A stretch of DNA of 64,000 nucleotides from Plutella xylostella (Eukaryota; Arthropoda; Insecta; Lepidoptera; Plutellidae): assembly GCF_932276165.1 (NCBI RefSeq), contig NC_064012.1:15197501-15261500 (forward strand), written 5' to 3'. Shown one piece after another: positions 37,030 to 50,218 of the stretch; the stretch's first letter is position 1, and the number at the start of each line of letters is the position of its first letter. Made by a program: the position numbers and the translations under genes. Below the pieces are notes generated by a model. The model searched no databases and was not told the origin of the DNA. It worked only from the letters and a program-made list of their open reading frames with translations.

Positions 37030-40000
37030 GACATGTACAAATAATACGATCATTATTTTGTGTTTCCTTAAAATTTGCGCCTTCAGAATTAAGCTCTATT
37101 GAACCTCTTTGCATCTAAGTAAGGTTGCGTTCAAATACTGCTGTAGTGCACGACTTATCGTCCTTCAAAGGCAGGCAGGTTTAGTTTACATTCTCAACAT
37201 TATAATCACTCGATACAGAAATATATACCCGCATTACTAACTAACTACATATTTTATTTGAACATAAGCTGTGCGTTGCAATATACTCGTATGTAAATTC
37301 TCGATTTTATTACTAAAACTCGAAATATATGGCAGACACTGCTATATTTTACCAAGCCTTAATTTTCTAAGGTGGCAAACTTATTTTGCCTTTTCTCAAT
37401 TACGATTGATTTTCGTTCAAAATGTAAATGACATAAGCGCTATGACTTTACGCCTATTAAGTACCACAGCCGTAAATAAAGTTATAAGTATCAGTAAACA
37501 GTTTTTAATGTATTTAGGTAATCTAGTATCACATTCGCATTCCTTGAGGAGGCTTATGGAATATACCTACTAAGTACTTATAATTAAAATGTTGCATCCT
37601 GTGTAGGTAGTATGTGTGTAACTACTTACACACAACACAAAAGGATGGAACTGAATATTTTTACTCATGTATATTTTAGTAGCAACTATGCTGAATGTGA
37701 ACACTTACTTCAGTAGGTAACTACTTACAATTAAATCACTATACAATTTATTAATTAGTTTTAAGTGTAAACTTCCATTAGAGTGGCTACTAATAATAAT
37801 TAAAAATGGCCAAAGTGTGCGTGAAAGTTAATAATTATTTCAAATCAATGTATTTGTTTTCACCTGCCTCGGTCGGTGTGGCTATATGTATTATGTATAG
37901 CTACGGACATTTATAAAAGCCATTACGTTCTTGTTTTGTTGTTAGATGTGCTTTCACAAAGTACGGTTTACTAAATATTAATACACGTATATAAATAAAG
38001 CCAATTATATTATTATACCTATTAAACATTATATGTATGATTATAGTAGAACAAAAATTATTGTTATTCGTTCGCCTAACTCTATTCTTGATTTTTGCAT
38101 TTGCCTTCTGTCTGAACCTACTGAGTAAATACCTAAGTAAGTATAAATAAAAATATATATGTGAATCTACTTTAAAGTCTAGTCTTGAACCTATGAACTT
38201 TTGTATAGGTATCTTAAAGTAGTTTTCTTAAATTACTTTGCATCCTATTTGAGTAACATTCGTGCCTACTTATGTAGGTACTAGCAATTGTTTTATTCAA
38301 ATAATTACTTATTAGAATAATTTATAATTCCATTGTTCTCAAAACCGGCTTGTATCCCCGACCACTATTCTCTGAGAAATAATCTAAATTATTGTAAACT
38401 AACTTTAGCTAGCTTCCTTTACATTCTAAAACTAGGAAACTAGGTAATATAGCAAATAGTTTAATATACATTTGCAATATAAGGGGCTTTTATTATTATT
38501 ATTTTATTAGTTTTAAAATAGTGATTTATATACTTCATGAATCTGTTGATACCTACTACTCTCCACACGCGGCTTCGATCAATGCTCATATAAACGTTCC
38601 GACCAACAAAAAATTATCAGAATGATGAGTGGATTCATCCTCCCTTGCAATTTGAATAGTTTTATGACTTACCGTTATGCTGTATCTATATATGTGCAGC
38701 CGTATCTGTACCTACGCTGATTTACATAAGTAGGTCTCTAAAAATAGCTACTACAGTAACAGTACTACCTACCTAGTTGAAGTCAGTAGTTTACTTATAG
38801 ACCCATATCTTAGGTCCTAGAGACTGACTCCACATAGATCATTAAGTAGGTATTACAGTTAAGTATCTCGTATAGTTCAGTCTACTCAATGGACGTCAAA
38901 TGACCTTCGTGGGTAGACAACTTTCTACTACGCCACACGCCAAGCCAGATCAAACATAATTATACATATACATATGTATAACATAATTATGTCAATCTTT
39001 TTCAATTGTTTATAGGTATGATTTTGGTTGCAGGTTTACCGTTTCTTATGGTCTGTACTCACATACGGTATTACTCGATCGAGCTAAACTGTCGAGTAAA
39101 ACCCATGGCACAAGTAATTATACTTTCATTTAATTCCATCGAGCTGTGAGTTTTGCGGTCCACACGTAGATTTTTACTTGACTTCGAGTAATAACGATAG
39201 TGAGTACTGGCCACTAAGACAATATATGTAGTCATCGTAATAGCTCAAAAAAGTGAGTGATTATATTCCAAAACACGTATATTTGCGAAATAGGGTAAAC
39301 TGGCATAATTGCAGCTATTCTCTAGTGCACACTGCACAGGTTGGACATTTGAAAAGGTATTACAGGGTACCTGTAGTGTAATAATGGCCAATTCTAGCGG
39401 AACAACTATTGTGCACTACAACTATAAACCTATCTCCGAGTAGCTATAACATGCGCAAGGAACTAGTAATTTCGATAACAATGCGATTGTTGAAAACTAA
39501 CATAAATAAGTTTTAGTGCTGTGCGCAGGCAAACACGTTCTTACCATTGTTGTTTAACCCTTACTGCCAAGTGAATACGGACTGGAACTGAAAAGAACTT
39601 TAGATGACTTCTACGTTTATTAGATGTTACTGCGGTGATGGAAATGTTTTCGATGTCTATCTATCGGTTACCGCTATTCTTTCAACTATTTTGCCTTCTT
39701 TTTACAGTCTATTGTTTGCAAGCTTCAAAAGGAAAAACTGACCCCTGGGCTGGTTGCGAGACGGGCACTCGGCGTCCATCTGTCATTGTCGTATTGAGAA
39801 GTTTACGTTCTATTGCCTCACACTGTGGCGTAAAATGTGTTACGCGCCTTTTCTATAACTTTATTGTTCTTTTTGTATGGAGAGGTAGAGCAGAGAGAGG
39901 CCTGGTAAACTCAAAAATATGTAATCTAGTTTGGTCATTAGATCTTGGTAGCGATTCAAAAGGCACCTAATTTAAGTTTTACAGTGAGAAAACATCTTTG

Positions 40001-41532
40001 TTTTGAAACCCACTCATAGGTGCAGCCGTAAATATTTTTTTATAGTGGCAAAATGTATAGGTAGTCATTGCTAAAATCAAATAATGCGCCTTCAGAATCG
40101 ACATTATTTTACAATTATATTTTGTTTTGTGTCGGATATACCGATGCACTAGCCAATGGTTTCAATATCCTGGAACCAGTGATGTATATCTCAATTACTC
40201 AAACCGTATATTAAGTATATTTTATTAACTTTACCACGTCTGCATCTAAAATTAACCAGTCCCTCCATTTTAAATCAACAATCGATCACACTGATTATCT
40301 ACTGGTTTTATTTTGGATCAACGGCTTATTTTTCTTTATCTAAACGACCAAAACCTTATACCTAATCATTAGAGGATGTGTACATCGGTGCCAAAATTTT
40401 TGTCAAAATATTGCTGGTAGGTCCCTGTTTCAAGTTTCCTTATTAAGGTAGGAAGCGGCGACTCGTCTGACCTTCAGTTTAGTTAACAAAGGCGTTTCAA
40501 TACATATAAAGTTATATACAAATTATATTATGTAGGTATTCATGTACCATCGGGCGTCTAAAGTTTGTAGATAGTTTTAACGTCAAATAAACGCATGTGT
40601 TGGTAGGTCGGGAATGTATAATTATTGCACCAATATTATATTAATTTTGGACCTGCATTGCGATTCTATAAAGCTAATACTCTAAACTCGATTCTGAATC
40701 CGGAGTGAGTTTTCTAATTGACACGTCGAATTTCGAGATTTTGACAAATAATGTATGAGATGACATATACACAGTGACAGGTGAAGGGAGAATGAAGATC
40801 GAAGTGAGATGTCTGATTTTACAGAATCACAATGCTGTACTGTATCCATGTTCACATCCCCGACCAAGCCTATGATTCTTAAAGTTTACCTTTATTTAAT
40901 GAAACTGTATTCGCAATAGATAGACACACTAAGTAATAGAAAACATTACCCTCCTCCTTCGGCAGTCGGGTAAAAAAGGTGATACATTATTTATTAATAG
41001 TATTAATACTGAGAACTGGCAAATGTTGAAAATGTTGAAATGAATAGTACGAGTTTAAGGTAGGAGTACGTTTGTGTAAAATAACATGTCATAATAATAT
41101 CGAATCTAGTTAAAAGTTTTCACCGAGGAAATATCTTAAAAATGTAGTTTTCCTTACTCCTAACTTATGAAGTTATTTTAAGTGCGTAAGTATATATGTA
41201 ATAAATTGTTTTAGCTACCTATGTTCTCACCGTGGGAAGGCGGCAAGGCAGCGAATTTCAAATAACTACAGTTTATAATATACAGTTCCTAGTGTGTGAA
41301 AAAATTCATGCCATTTTGAACACTTATTTTATTTAATATTACAACGTTACAAACATTGTAAGTGGTATTTATAAGATTTCTAGGTTATTAGCTACAGGAA
41401 TTTAATATAATTATTAAAATATGTTACGAGTTGTACGTACAATTATTATTAATTATCAAATGTAGATTGGAGGTGGACAAATGATCCAGGCAAGGTTAGT
41501 AAGATGCCTATACTTTATATTTAGAATACCAA
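37030..41532. other. Gene-free intronic sequence
   Basis: AT-rich, with TACCTAC/GTAGGTA simple sequence. It contains the inverted-end element at 39056-39207. An open frame at 39635-39970 starts with a hydrophobic stretch but shows no family resemblance. Confidence 0.4.
39056..39207. mobile_element. 152-bp inverted-end element
   Basis: GTACTCACATACGGTATTAC is matched in inverse by GTAATAACGATAGTGAGTAC (TTACTCGA / TCGAGTAA core). Confidence 0.55.
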
Positions 41533-42272
41533 GACGGGGACGCGCCACTTTGCGCAAAAAAAGAAAACCAACTATTGGAAACCGCAACCGATCCAGCGGA
41601 CCGAGCTCGTCTCCTGGCCTCTAGCTCTCCACAGTCGGGATATTGGCTGAATGCCTACCCTTCGGCAAATCTAGGTACGTTGCTGGACAGAACTACTTTG
41701 ACAGTGGCCATCAGCCTGAGACTAGGGCTTCAAACCAATGAGCCACATCGCTGCCACTGTGGGGAACATGCGGCACTCAATGACACCATCCGCCGGGCCC
41801 TTGCCAGTGCAAACGTTCCCGCTACCTTAGAGCCAAGCGGGATCATGCGGGACGACGGCAAGAAACCCGACGGCATGAGTCTGGTGCCATGGAAGAGGGG
41901 CCGGCTGCTGGTGTGGGATGCAACATACATGGACACACTAGCACCGTCCCATCTTCCATCTACCTCCACAGAGGCTGGCGCTGCGGCCGGGCGGGCGGAA
42001 ATGATGAAAGGCCGCAAATATGCATCCCTAGGAGAGGGGTACATGTTTGTGCTTTTCGGAGTCGAACCCCTAGGGCCGTGGGGAACGGAGCGTCACGTCA
42101 GCTTTTTAAAGACATCAGCAGCAGACTAATAGAAGTCTCAAGGGACCCTAGGGCTGGCTCTTACCTCGCACAAAGGCTAAGCATCGCTATATAGCGGGGT
42201 AACGCGGCCAGCGTCTTGGGTACCCTACCCGACAGTGCCAGCGATCTGGCCAGCATCTTCTTTTTAGTTTAA
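41533..42272 (+). pseudogene. Decayed retrotransposon C-terminal endonuclease-like domain
   Basis: A 5'-truncated relic whose longest open piece is 184 residues (from 41575). The reading starts DAPLCAKKENQLLE before the first Met. It has the RARLLA...WLNAYPS...LGTLLDRTTL block, a zinc-finger-like HRCHCG, HAALNDTIRRAL, then DDGKKPDG (P98, D99) and WDAT (D115). The PD...D spacing resembles the restriction-like endonuclease of R2-type non-LTR elements. The family usually has a further Cys/His segment between HCG and HAALND, missing here, so an in-frame deletion of roughly 25 codons is likely. A frameshift near 42090 moves the reading into QLFKDISSRLIEVS, and a TAG at 42192 interrupts it before RGNAASVLGTL and a final TAA at 42272. 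An A-rich tail follows near 42370. Family placement is from memory of related proteins and is moderate. Confidence 0.7.
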
Positions 42273-42380
42273 TTTTAATTTTATATTAGTTAGTTTTAGT
42301 TAGGCATTAATAATTATAATTTAATCAAGAAGTACTACGAGTATGTAACTAATAAAATAAAATTCTCAGTAAAAAAAAAA

Positions 42381-43023
42381 GAAAATTAAGAATAAATATA
42401 ATAAATATAGTTAGGTATTAAATAAGATATCATAGGATAGAGGGGATAGGGGTAGGTTATATTAATCTAAGGGAACCATGCAGCACCACATACTTAGACA
42501 CAAATAAACTACAGCTAAGTAATAAACATTGCAAAAAAGTTGACGCAATTCTAAAAATGATCGTGGGAATCTGTTATTGATTTGCTTAAGTTGTAAATCC
42601 GTGGATCTGATCAATTACCGGCCAGCACGATCATCATCATCAGGAGGGTTACTCTACCAAGACAAAAACTAAAAATCGAGAGCTGAGGGGCAATTTTCGC
42701 TCACTGAAAATTCTCGGGCACCCGAACAATCTCGTAAATACTCGAGATAATGTAGAGATGTCAAGAGAGTGAAGAGAGCGAAAATCCAGAGCTTCTCATG
42801 CAGTCGCGCGTATAAAGATGAGATTCCACCTACCGGAATTGTACGAAACGGACACAACGCATTCAGTATAATTTGTGTGGAAATACTCAAAATTCATTTA
42901 TGACAATCCAATTCCCAATACAACGAGATACAGATCTGATAGAGACGTAGCATAGAATAACAAGTACAGTAGTACTAGTACTCGTTATTCTATGGTCGTA
43001 GTTATCGCCGCAGAATGCTCCGA
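42381..43023. other. Gene-free stretch with a short hairpin
   Basis: 42952-42993 is a 16-bp inverted repeat with one mismatch (ATAGAATAACAAGTAC and its inverse) around a 10-base spacer. A CATCATCATCAGG scrap near 42628 may be an RTE tail. Nothing else recognised. Confidence 0.45.
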
Positions 43024-43158
43024 AACTTACCCTCAAATTCATAGACCACATTGTTTTACAACAAAATTAACTTTAAAACACACAAGATTCGTATATCATA
43101 AAGACAATTTTAAACCTATTTTAAAGTGTCAAAAAGCTCTATGAATTTAGGGTTAGTT
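43024..43158. mobile_element. MITE with AATTCATAGA ends, copy 1
   Basis: The ends ACTTACCCTCAAATTCATAG and (inverted) ACTAACCCTAAATTCATAG enclose about 95 bases. Copy 2, with CCCGAATTCATAGAAC ends, is in Prx6 intron 2. Confidence 0.6.
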
Positions 43159-43159
43159 T

Positions 43160-44408
43160 TTCGCTAGAGTAACACCGCAGTATGATCGGACTTTACTTAC
43201 GGCCTTTTAATGACATAATGGGAAGTGATTCAATAAGCAAATAGGTATCTGAAATTTAGTATGACTGAGAAAAGTGCGACTTGAACCGCGTAAATATTAC
43301 ACCGTGTTGTTTTTCTCGTGCGTTGTGGATAGTTCATTGAAAGTTGGGAGTCTCTTTGAGCTGTTTTTAACATTATTTGGCATATGGTAATCAGTATAAA
43401 TTAACTGAAGTTATATTTGAAAAAATCTTTAGGTTCCTTTTGATTATGCTATTTACCTACAATTACAGTCAGCAAAAGAGCTACATTGCCGACCCCAGAA
43501 CACTTTAATTTTATGATCCACTGACGCGACGCCGCGCGCCCCGGTGAGACGTGACATAAACGAGTTTTTAGGCTGTGCACTTCTAATACGAGTATACTTG
43601 CGTACGTATGTCAATATTATAGCACGCATCTTTTTCGCCAGGAGTTAATGAATCCATGTGTATTCATGGTATCCGCATAGCAAAAAACGTTTAAACTTAA
43701 GGAAAAAACTCAATTTCACACCTATTTAATAAACAGGGCGTGCATTTTTCATATTGCACTCATTTACTTTATACAAACTTAAAATGCATTATTTATGATA
43801 GTGATCCATTATGAATTCGGCAATACGTTTAAAACAAAACAGTAGTGTAAACGACTACTTATGAGTATTATGATGACACCATTCGAGTTTACGCAAAGTA
43901 AGATGTGTATGATCTGCTTATGAATCCGATATTATCTCGAATTGAGTAAAATACGCACTGACTGTGACTTTAAAGTTTGAGCAAATCAGTGGAAATTCCT
44001 CGAGAAATAAACATAATATTTATACAGTAGTAACGTTTATATTTGAGTATGTGTATAATATATTTATAAAAGGGGAATTATACATTTATACTCATTGAGA
44101 AGCATATGGATGGTGGAGCGAACTTGTAGACTTGTAGTTCTAGAAGTAGGCATAATATATCTGTAGTTATTATGAGTATTAAAAATTCAAATCAAATACA
44201 GGGTGTTCCCGTCTAGATTATGGCGGGGCTTCCGAGACTGATGGTTACTAAACAGAGCAGTTACAGCATTAGCTCAGTCAGTCAGTCAGTCACTCATTCG
44301 CTCAACAAACACTGGTTTCCTGATTACATAAAGACTAGACTACTTTCTTTCTGGATGTAAAGTAAAATGCGTGGAGCCTCATTTGAACCGCAAATGTGTC
44401 AATATACT
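43160..44408. other. Gene-free intronic sequence
   Basis: AT-rich. A lone TACAGGGTGTTCCCGTCTAG near 44197 looks like one end of another mariner-type element, and a (CAGT)n run follows at about 44277-44292. Confidence 0.4.
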
Positions 44409-44552
44409 TAGTGCCAATTTCTCCATATTCGGTTATCTAATCTACGTTTATAAATTAAACGTCATCTCCATATAAAATTCATGACAAATGTGTCAAAAAT
44501 AAACCGCTACTCCCTGGTTATGCTCTAACCGACTATAGAGAAATTGGCACTT
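44409..44552. mobile_element. MITE family B, copy 2
   Basis: The ends AGTGCCAATTTCTCCATAT and (inverted) AAGTGCCAATTTCTCTATA. The interior shares TCATCTCCATATAAAATTCA with copy 3 at 58803. Confidence 0.8.
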
Positions 44553-45391
44553 AGAGTGTATATTAAGATAACTGAGGCAAGATAAGTTACTTTGAATTCA
44601 CGGATATACCCCCTTCCTACAAAAAAACATCGCAAACGATCGCGCCAATCATAGAAATCACCATCAAAATATGAATCAGCGAACACAGGCCATTTTAATC
44701 AGTTGAGAAATTTCGTCCAATCAATTTCCAACAAGAGTCCCAGAACTTTTCCCCAGCTGCTCTGATTGTCCACATGCCAGCGCCATTGTGTCGGCTGAGA
44801 GGCGGTGAGAAAGAAAACGAAAGTGTTGGCTCAATGAAGGCTGCCCTGGGTACAGTCGACTAGCGGTAACTGTACTGGTTTGTCAGTTGAAGGTGAAAAC
44901 AATGACAATATAATTTAGTGCTTTTTGATAACCTAACTTTAGATGGAACCTGGATAGAAAGTAATTGAACAAATGCAATTAGAATCGAAGGTACTAAAGT
45001 CATGAAGAACACGAAACTACTACAGCAGTGTCTACTAAAGCACTTTAATGGGCCTTAGCTCTATTACGTACTTACAAAATTTCACTCTGTTAAGTGATTA
45101 AAATATACAATATACATATATACCTACTCAAAAAATAAATAAGGTTTGAGAATTTGAAACTAAGAGTTGTCACTTTCACTTGCCGTCCATTGTACCAGAG
45201 AACGAAATTGGACTGTACCTAGCTATAGCAAATGATATATTATTACTATTCTCTTGTGTTGCGAGTGTCATATCTGGCTTATTTGAATCAAATAATGTCT
45301 TCTCTGAAGTTTTTTACCGGATTTTCTTAAGAATGGGAAAAAGGTAGGTTGGTAACAGTAAACAAAGCGTAAAGCAGGTAGGTTGCATACT

Positions 45392-45480
45392 ACGCGAGTG
45401 TTCAGCAATCAAAAAGTTCCAATCACAAATAACTGACACCAAATGGCCCCATTTTTTTAACATTTAATTTAAAATTTATA
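45392..45480. mobile_element. MITE family C fragment, cut by an RTE piece
   Basis: AATCAAAAAGTTCCAATCAC, ACACCAAATGG and AACATTTAATTTAAAATTTA match the left half of family C. The rest is replaced at about 45485 by an RTE-like 3' end. Confidence 0.6.
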
Positions 45481-45486
45481 TATTTT

Positions 45487-45576
45487 GATGAGGAAGGCCG
45501 AGGACCGAGTGTTGTGGCGCTCCTTAGGAGAGGCCTAAGTCCAGCAGTGGATGATTATTGGATGATGATGATAATT
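45487..45576 (+). mobile_element. RTE-like retrotransposon 3' end
   Basis: Translates MRKAEDRVLWRSLRRGLSPA-like with one small disruption, then the ATGATG tail. It interrupts the adjacent MITE. Confidence 0.7.
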
Positions 45577-45971
45577 TACGTTTTCCTTTGGTAATATTTT
45601 GATTAGGATTTCGTGTTTTACCAACTGACAACATTCCTCCATGTAGAGTCTGTACGCACTATGTACTAACCTGTGTGTAAGATGAGAGGGCAACATTACA
45701 GTAAAAACTGGCGCTCTTATAGTTTCTGCACTCATTTCAAAAGAGATAATACCCCGGCAGCCAGACAGGTATAACAAAAGATCAAGTCTGATCGTTACAA
45801 CAGCCTAATTACTGTATCTGTACCAAGGGCACCAATGACAAGGATGTATTAGCTTGATTCGGAAATGTCAAAGACATAAGCATATATTATATTAACGAAT
45901 AATAACAACTAGGTATACTAGAAGTATTAGTATGTAGGACATTCTTGCTGCTTAGGTTCTGCGGCTTAAAT

Positions 45972-46165
45972 ACATTCGCGAGCAATGATAAAGTTCCATT
46001 CACAAAATGCCACCACCAAATAATTATGATAACAAATATACTCAATAAAAAAATATGAAGAAGAATGTTTTAATTTGGTAATATTCTAATGCGCTGTGAA
46101 ATGTACTTCAATATTGCAGACGGCGTTATTAAGCTAGCCTTTTCCACTTAGGGTATAACTTCAAA
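45972..46165. mobile_element. MITE family C, diverged copy
   Basis: It starts ACATTCGCGAGCAATGATAA and keeps GTACTTCAATATTGCAGACG and CTAGCCTTTTCCACTTAGG. It lies only 500 bp from another family C piece. Confidence 0.6.
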
Positions 46166-46169
46166 GTCC

Positions 46170-48080
46170 AAATAAAGCCAATATGATAATGTCTGGCATG
46201 ATTTAGTGTGGGCACACATTATGTACCTGCTCTAACATAATGAGTTACTGTTGGTCATTGACCTTATAAATCACCTTACTTTTAGTCGATATCATGCCTC
46301 CATTTGACATTTTGTCTAAGGCTAAACTACCTACAGTGTACATAGAAGCAGAGTAAGCTTTGTGCAGTACTTTCAATTAAATATTATTTGTGCAGTTTTT
46401 CATCCACAAGACAGTTTGTTTGACTTGGGTCTAGCTAGATATATAAAATTGCCGGCCTGTTCTTTCTTTAGCCTATACTTTAGTTGTCATTGTTGTCACT
46501 GCTGTAGGTACATAGGCTTTACAACCCGTCCATCCCAGCCTCACTGCCGCCGCCTACTCAAAAATCAGGTCATTAAATTAGAAAATATCAAACCCAAAAT
46601 AAAATTAAGTAGGTACCTGCGCCTGCTACACGAGTTTGTTATCGAAGTTGATAACGCTTGTTCCACCAATTACTGTCCTGTGTTTATAGTTAATCGCGAT
46701 ATAGTGACGTATATCGATGTCGATAACGAACCCGTGTAGTGACATGTTCTTACTTATAGCGTATTGAAGGACAAGTGCTACAAATGAGCTTCTCTTCCCA
46801 CTGGCTGCACTATGTAAACCAATATATTGTTATCTCTATTTGGTACTACGAATAATGGTATTCTTCACAAGTTTTTCTCGATGGCTCCCCAGCAGTGCCC
46901 ACATAAACCAGCGGGCACCGGGCACATAAATCCGTCGCAGACAGCAGAATGGCCTGTCAGTATCTTACAACGACGGTATAAGCGAGCAGGGGAGTGGTCC
47001 GGTACACAAACTACTAATTGATAACATATGGTGCTATTATTTTTGCTATTTTTAAGCACTCCTTTTGGTAAATGCCAGGATATAAAACAGGGGAATTTCA
47101 CCGAGATGTTAAAAAATCCCTATGTTGATTTGTTGAATCATTATGTTGCCGCGAGCAGGCCATTTATAGCTAAACAATTTTATTTAAAAAAAATATACAG
47201 TAGAATTGGGAACTACCTCCACTTTTCGAAGTCGGTTAAAAATAAGTATATTTGTTTTAGTGACAATAAATATATTAACAACATTGACTCTCTACTTATA
47301 TTATTTTTTTAACTACTTGCACTTACCATACTAAGATATTTTTAGACTGATATTTTCAGTACACAAGTTAAACATATAGGTATATAATATCGCTTATTTC
47401 CGTCAGTACTTATTTAAACATGAATAATTTCCATACAAACATTTGGAGTAGCTAGCCCGAGCTTGCACCGCATCAACGTATAAATAAATTGACTGTCAGT
47501 CACAGAGTTGTAGCGGAGATGTAGTAATGTAGAGTCGTAATTACATACATTACACTTACACATTGACTGCGTCCCGCGGGCCTCGGGGTCAATCTCGCTT
47601 GTAAAAACGAAGTTACGGAGCTCTGCTGTGATAACCACGACCCTATGTCGTTGCATTAAACGTACCAATTATTATGACAGTTCCCGTTCGCTAGTTTTTT
47701 ATAAAGCTAAAGTAACCCTCCTGCCTCTACGCCCCTGGCGACGTATTGCAACTCAAATATTCATTAAATTACTCACAAACAAATTATTATTAAGTAAGTA
47801 AATAAGTTATGCGTAGGCGGGGATCGGAAAACTTGATTGATAAGTGCTGGATACCGTCGACTTCAGAATATTAGAGGCATAGGATAGTGATTGTGAAGCA
47901 CAAATTAAAATTTTAGAGTTGTATACCATTTTATTTATTTAAGAATATTAATTCAAAAATTTAAGCTATCAATCTTAAAGCTGAAAATTTCAATCACCTA
48001 TGTCTAGCTATTTCTGGATAGCTGCAGTATTTTACTCCCTCATGACGTTTTGCTAAATGAATCCAGTGACATTAAGGGCG
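46170..48080. other. Gene-free intronic sequence
   Basis: It contains GATATAGTGACGTATATCG...ATAACGAACCCGTGT (46698-46738), which recurs in diverged form at 51909-51950. Open frames here (for example 46362-46739) show no family resemblance. 46860-47000 is more GC-rich but unassigned. Confidence 0.4.
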
Positions 48081-48082
48081 TC

Positions 48083-48182
48083 TTGCACAACAAAGTTAAA
48101 TAAAACTAAATCTATGACCTCACACATTATACTGTCAGAGCAAGAGACAAACTATTTAATTTTGATTAACTTTGTTATGCTT
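48083..48182. mobile_element. 100-bp inverted-end element
   Basis: GCACAACAAAGTTAAA near the left is inverted at the right as TTTAATTTTGATTAACTTTGTTATGC-like sequence. Immediately adjacent to the next hairpin element. Confidence 0.45.
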
Positions 48183-48183
48183 A

Positions 48184-48307
48184 CTCAAATTACCTGTAGC
48201 CTTTTCCTGAAACATCTCTCTCTCTCTCTCTGAATCTCTTAGGGTGTCTTACCCTAAGAGACCCTATTTTTATTTCAGTTTCAGGAAAAGGCTACAGATA
48301 ATTTGAC
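48184..48307. mobile_element. 124-bp inverted-end element with (CT)n core
   Basis: Left arm CTGTAGCCTTTTCCTGAAAC and its exact inverse on the right at 48277-48297. Inside are a (CT)n run and a second hairpin (TCTCTTAGGGTG/ACCCTAAGAGA). Confidence 0.65.
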
Positions 48308-50218
48308 TTTTAAGGTATGTATTGTAGATTTCATAAGTTTGTGCCTGTAGCATCTGTAGTTATTGTGGTTATTATATGTTTATATTATTTATTTACTGAA
48401 AAAAAATACCCTGACACTGCTACGACATTGAATCGGTTTTACTTACAGGTAAGTATATAAGTAATATTTCCTATGATTTAGATAGAACAACATTTGTAAG
48501 CGTGTTTAAAAGTATTATAGTACCTATGAATAGGTATAGGACTATGCTTTTAGTTAACAAATTTGGAGGGATACGTGGCATTACTCCTAAATGAAATGTA
48601 TATAAGAAACCGAATGACTACTAGAGGTAAAATACCTACATAATTAAGTTGAAACAAGGTAAATAAATAATAACTTACACTCGTTACCTGCCTACTATAC
48701 AGTGTAGATTGTTTTCACTCGCCATTCGATGAATTAAACATTTTTAATAAATAATTTTATCCTTCTTTTGTGCTCCTGTTGAACAGGCATTAATATTTAT
48801 TATAACATCCGGTGATAAAAACTAAGAATTAATCAATGAGTGGAATAAAACTGGTATTGACGCTGTTTTAAAATAAAATATTCAAGTAGGTACTTATCTA
48901 TAAGGATAATAATATACACTTTCTTATTTGATTGCACCGAAGAAACACCTGAACTGGGAAATAATGCGACAAATAGGTACTTATTAAGTTATTTTAACAA
49001 AAATATTTATTATTTAAAGTTTTATTCCAGAACTTACATTTCAAAGCTACGCGTTGACTTCTTTCGTATTACAGCTTTTGATTTCGAATTTCGAATGCAC
49101 AGGCAACGAAACATACGTATTTTTATTAGTAAGCACTATGTATTTACATTACCATACCTACCTATGATTACTTCGCATTAACGACGAAATGAAATATCGT
49201 TGGCACTATCATAATTACCTACTTTAAACGAATATCTAGCGTTAAATCTCAACGTTTTTGACTAAATTTTGATAAATACTTTAACCAAACTTCCTAATTA
49301 CCTGTAAGTGTGCATTTTATTAAATAATTTAATATTATATTTAGTTTGTATGGAAATATACCTATAGGACTATGTCACAGATGTACACACAATATTGCAA
49401 ACATTTATAATGTACATTTATACAGTTATGATGTATCTAAGCCTAACTTTCAATATTATTGCTACGTATTATCATTACCTCAGCCTAAAAGCCATACAAA
49501 CATATACCTATACTTATAGTAGATATCTTTATTTGTATCTTGGAACTGACAAACAGCAAAATATGAAACGTTTTTAGTTTGTAGATAGTAGGTCGAGTAA
49601 TTCGAGATCGTAATGCAATATTTACTTATCCCCTCAATACCACTGTATTTGACATTTCACTTGCAGAACACAAAACACATATTAAACGTGATAATCTTAT
49701 TTTTAACAATATCTGTGTTAGTAGGTCAATTTTAAATAGTTATTGCTTAAAGTTACACAGCCTACTGAAACGTTCATTGTGCGACGGCGTCGTGATACGA
49801 AAAACGTTTCAATCTAAACAAAACTTCGTCCACAGGCCTCTCCTCTCTCCTCTAGACAACACTAGAACGATTTAAGAAAACTTTGGCCTCAACGGAGCAC
49901 TCGCGAGCGCCCAGCTCAATGTAAACACCTTTCTTCATCAGTTTGAACTGATCTGTCCCCGCATCATATCGGCGCGTTACCCAACTTTGATAAATACGTG
50001 CTTGCTAAACTTAATACAGCTCAATGTTTTGCAAGTGTGACATTTGCGCCACATCAAATGCACTTGTCTTATGCACAGAATCGACATCATCAACAAATGC
50101 GGCACTTAAACATTAAAACACCTACCTCGACTAATCTTATATCTTATATCACTTGTGTGTACGATTGTGAACTCATCCTAAATTTGTCTCTTAGACCCTG
50201 GATCGGTCATAGTCATAC
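48308..50218. other. Gene-free sequence at the 5' end of intron 1
   Basis: AT-rich until about 49780, then mixed composition up to exon 1. No repeat with clear ends and no extra exon recognised. Confidence 0.4.

Larger units (their letters stand above)
7504..50218 (-). other. Inferred 42.7-kb first intron of the coiled-coil gene
   Basis: The donor AACAG|GTATGA at 50218 and the acceptor at 7504 join a phase-2 exon end (AG) to a phase-2 exon start (G), giving AGG (Arg) and a continuous secreted protein. The interval holds the same-strand SdhB-like gene, many mobile elements and no other exon that I could recognise. Additional small exons inside it cannot be excluded without transcript data. 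Confidence 0.6.

Noticed and set aside
39635..39970. 111-codon open frame starting with a hydrophobic segment
   Set aside because: No family resemblance, no partner exons, and length within chance for this composition.
44277..44297. (CAGT)n run as a regulatory array
   Set aside because: Short simple repeat with no supporting context.
46362..46739. 125-codon open frame
   Set aside because: Cys-rich by chance, overlaps a dispersed repeat block, no recognisable domain.
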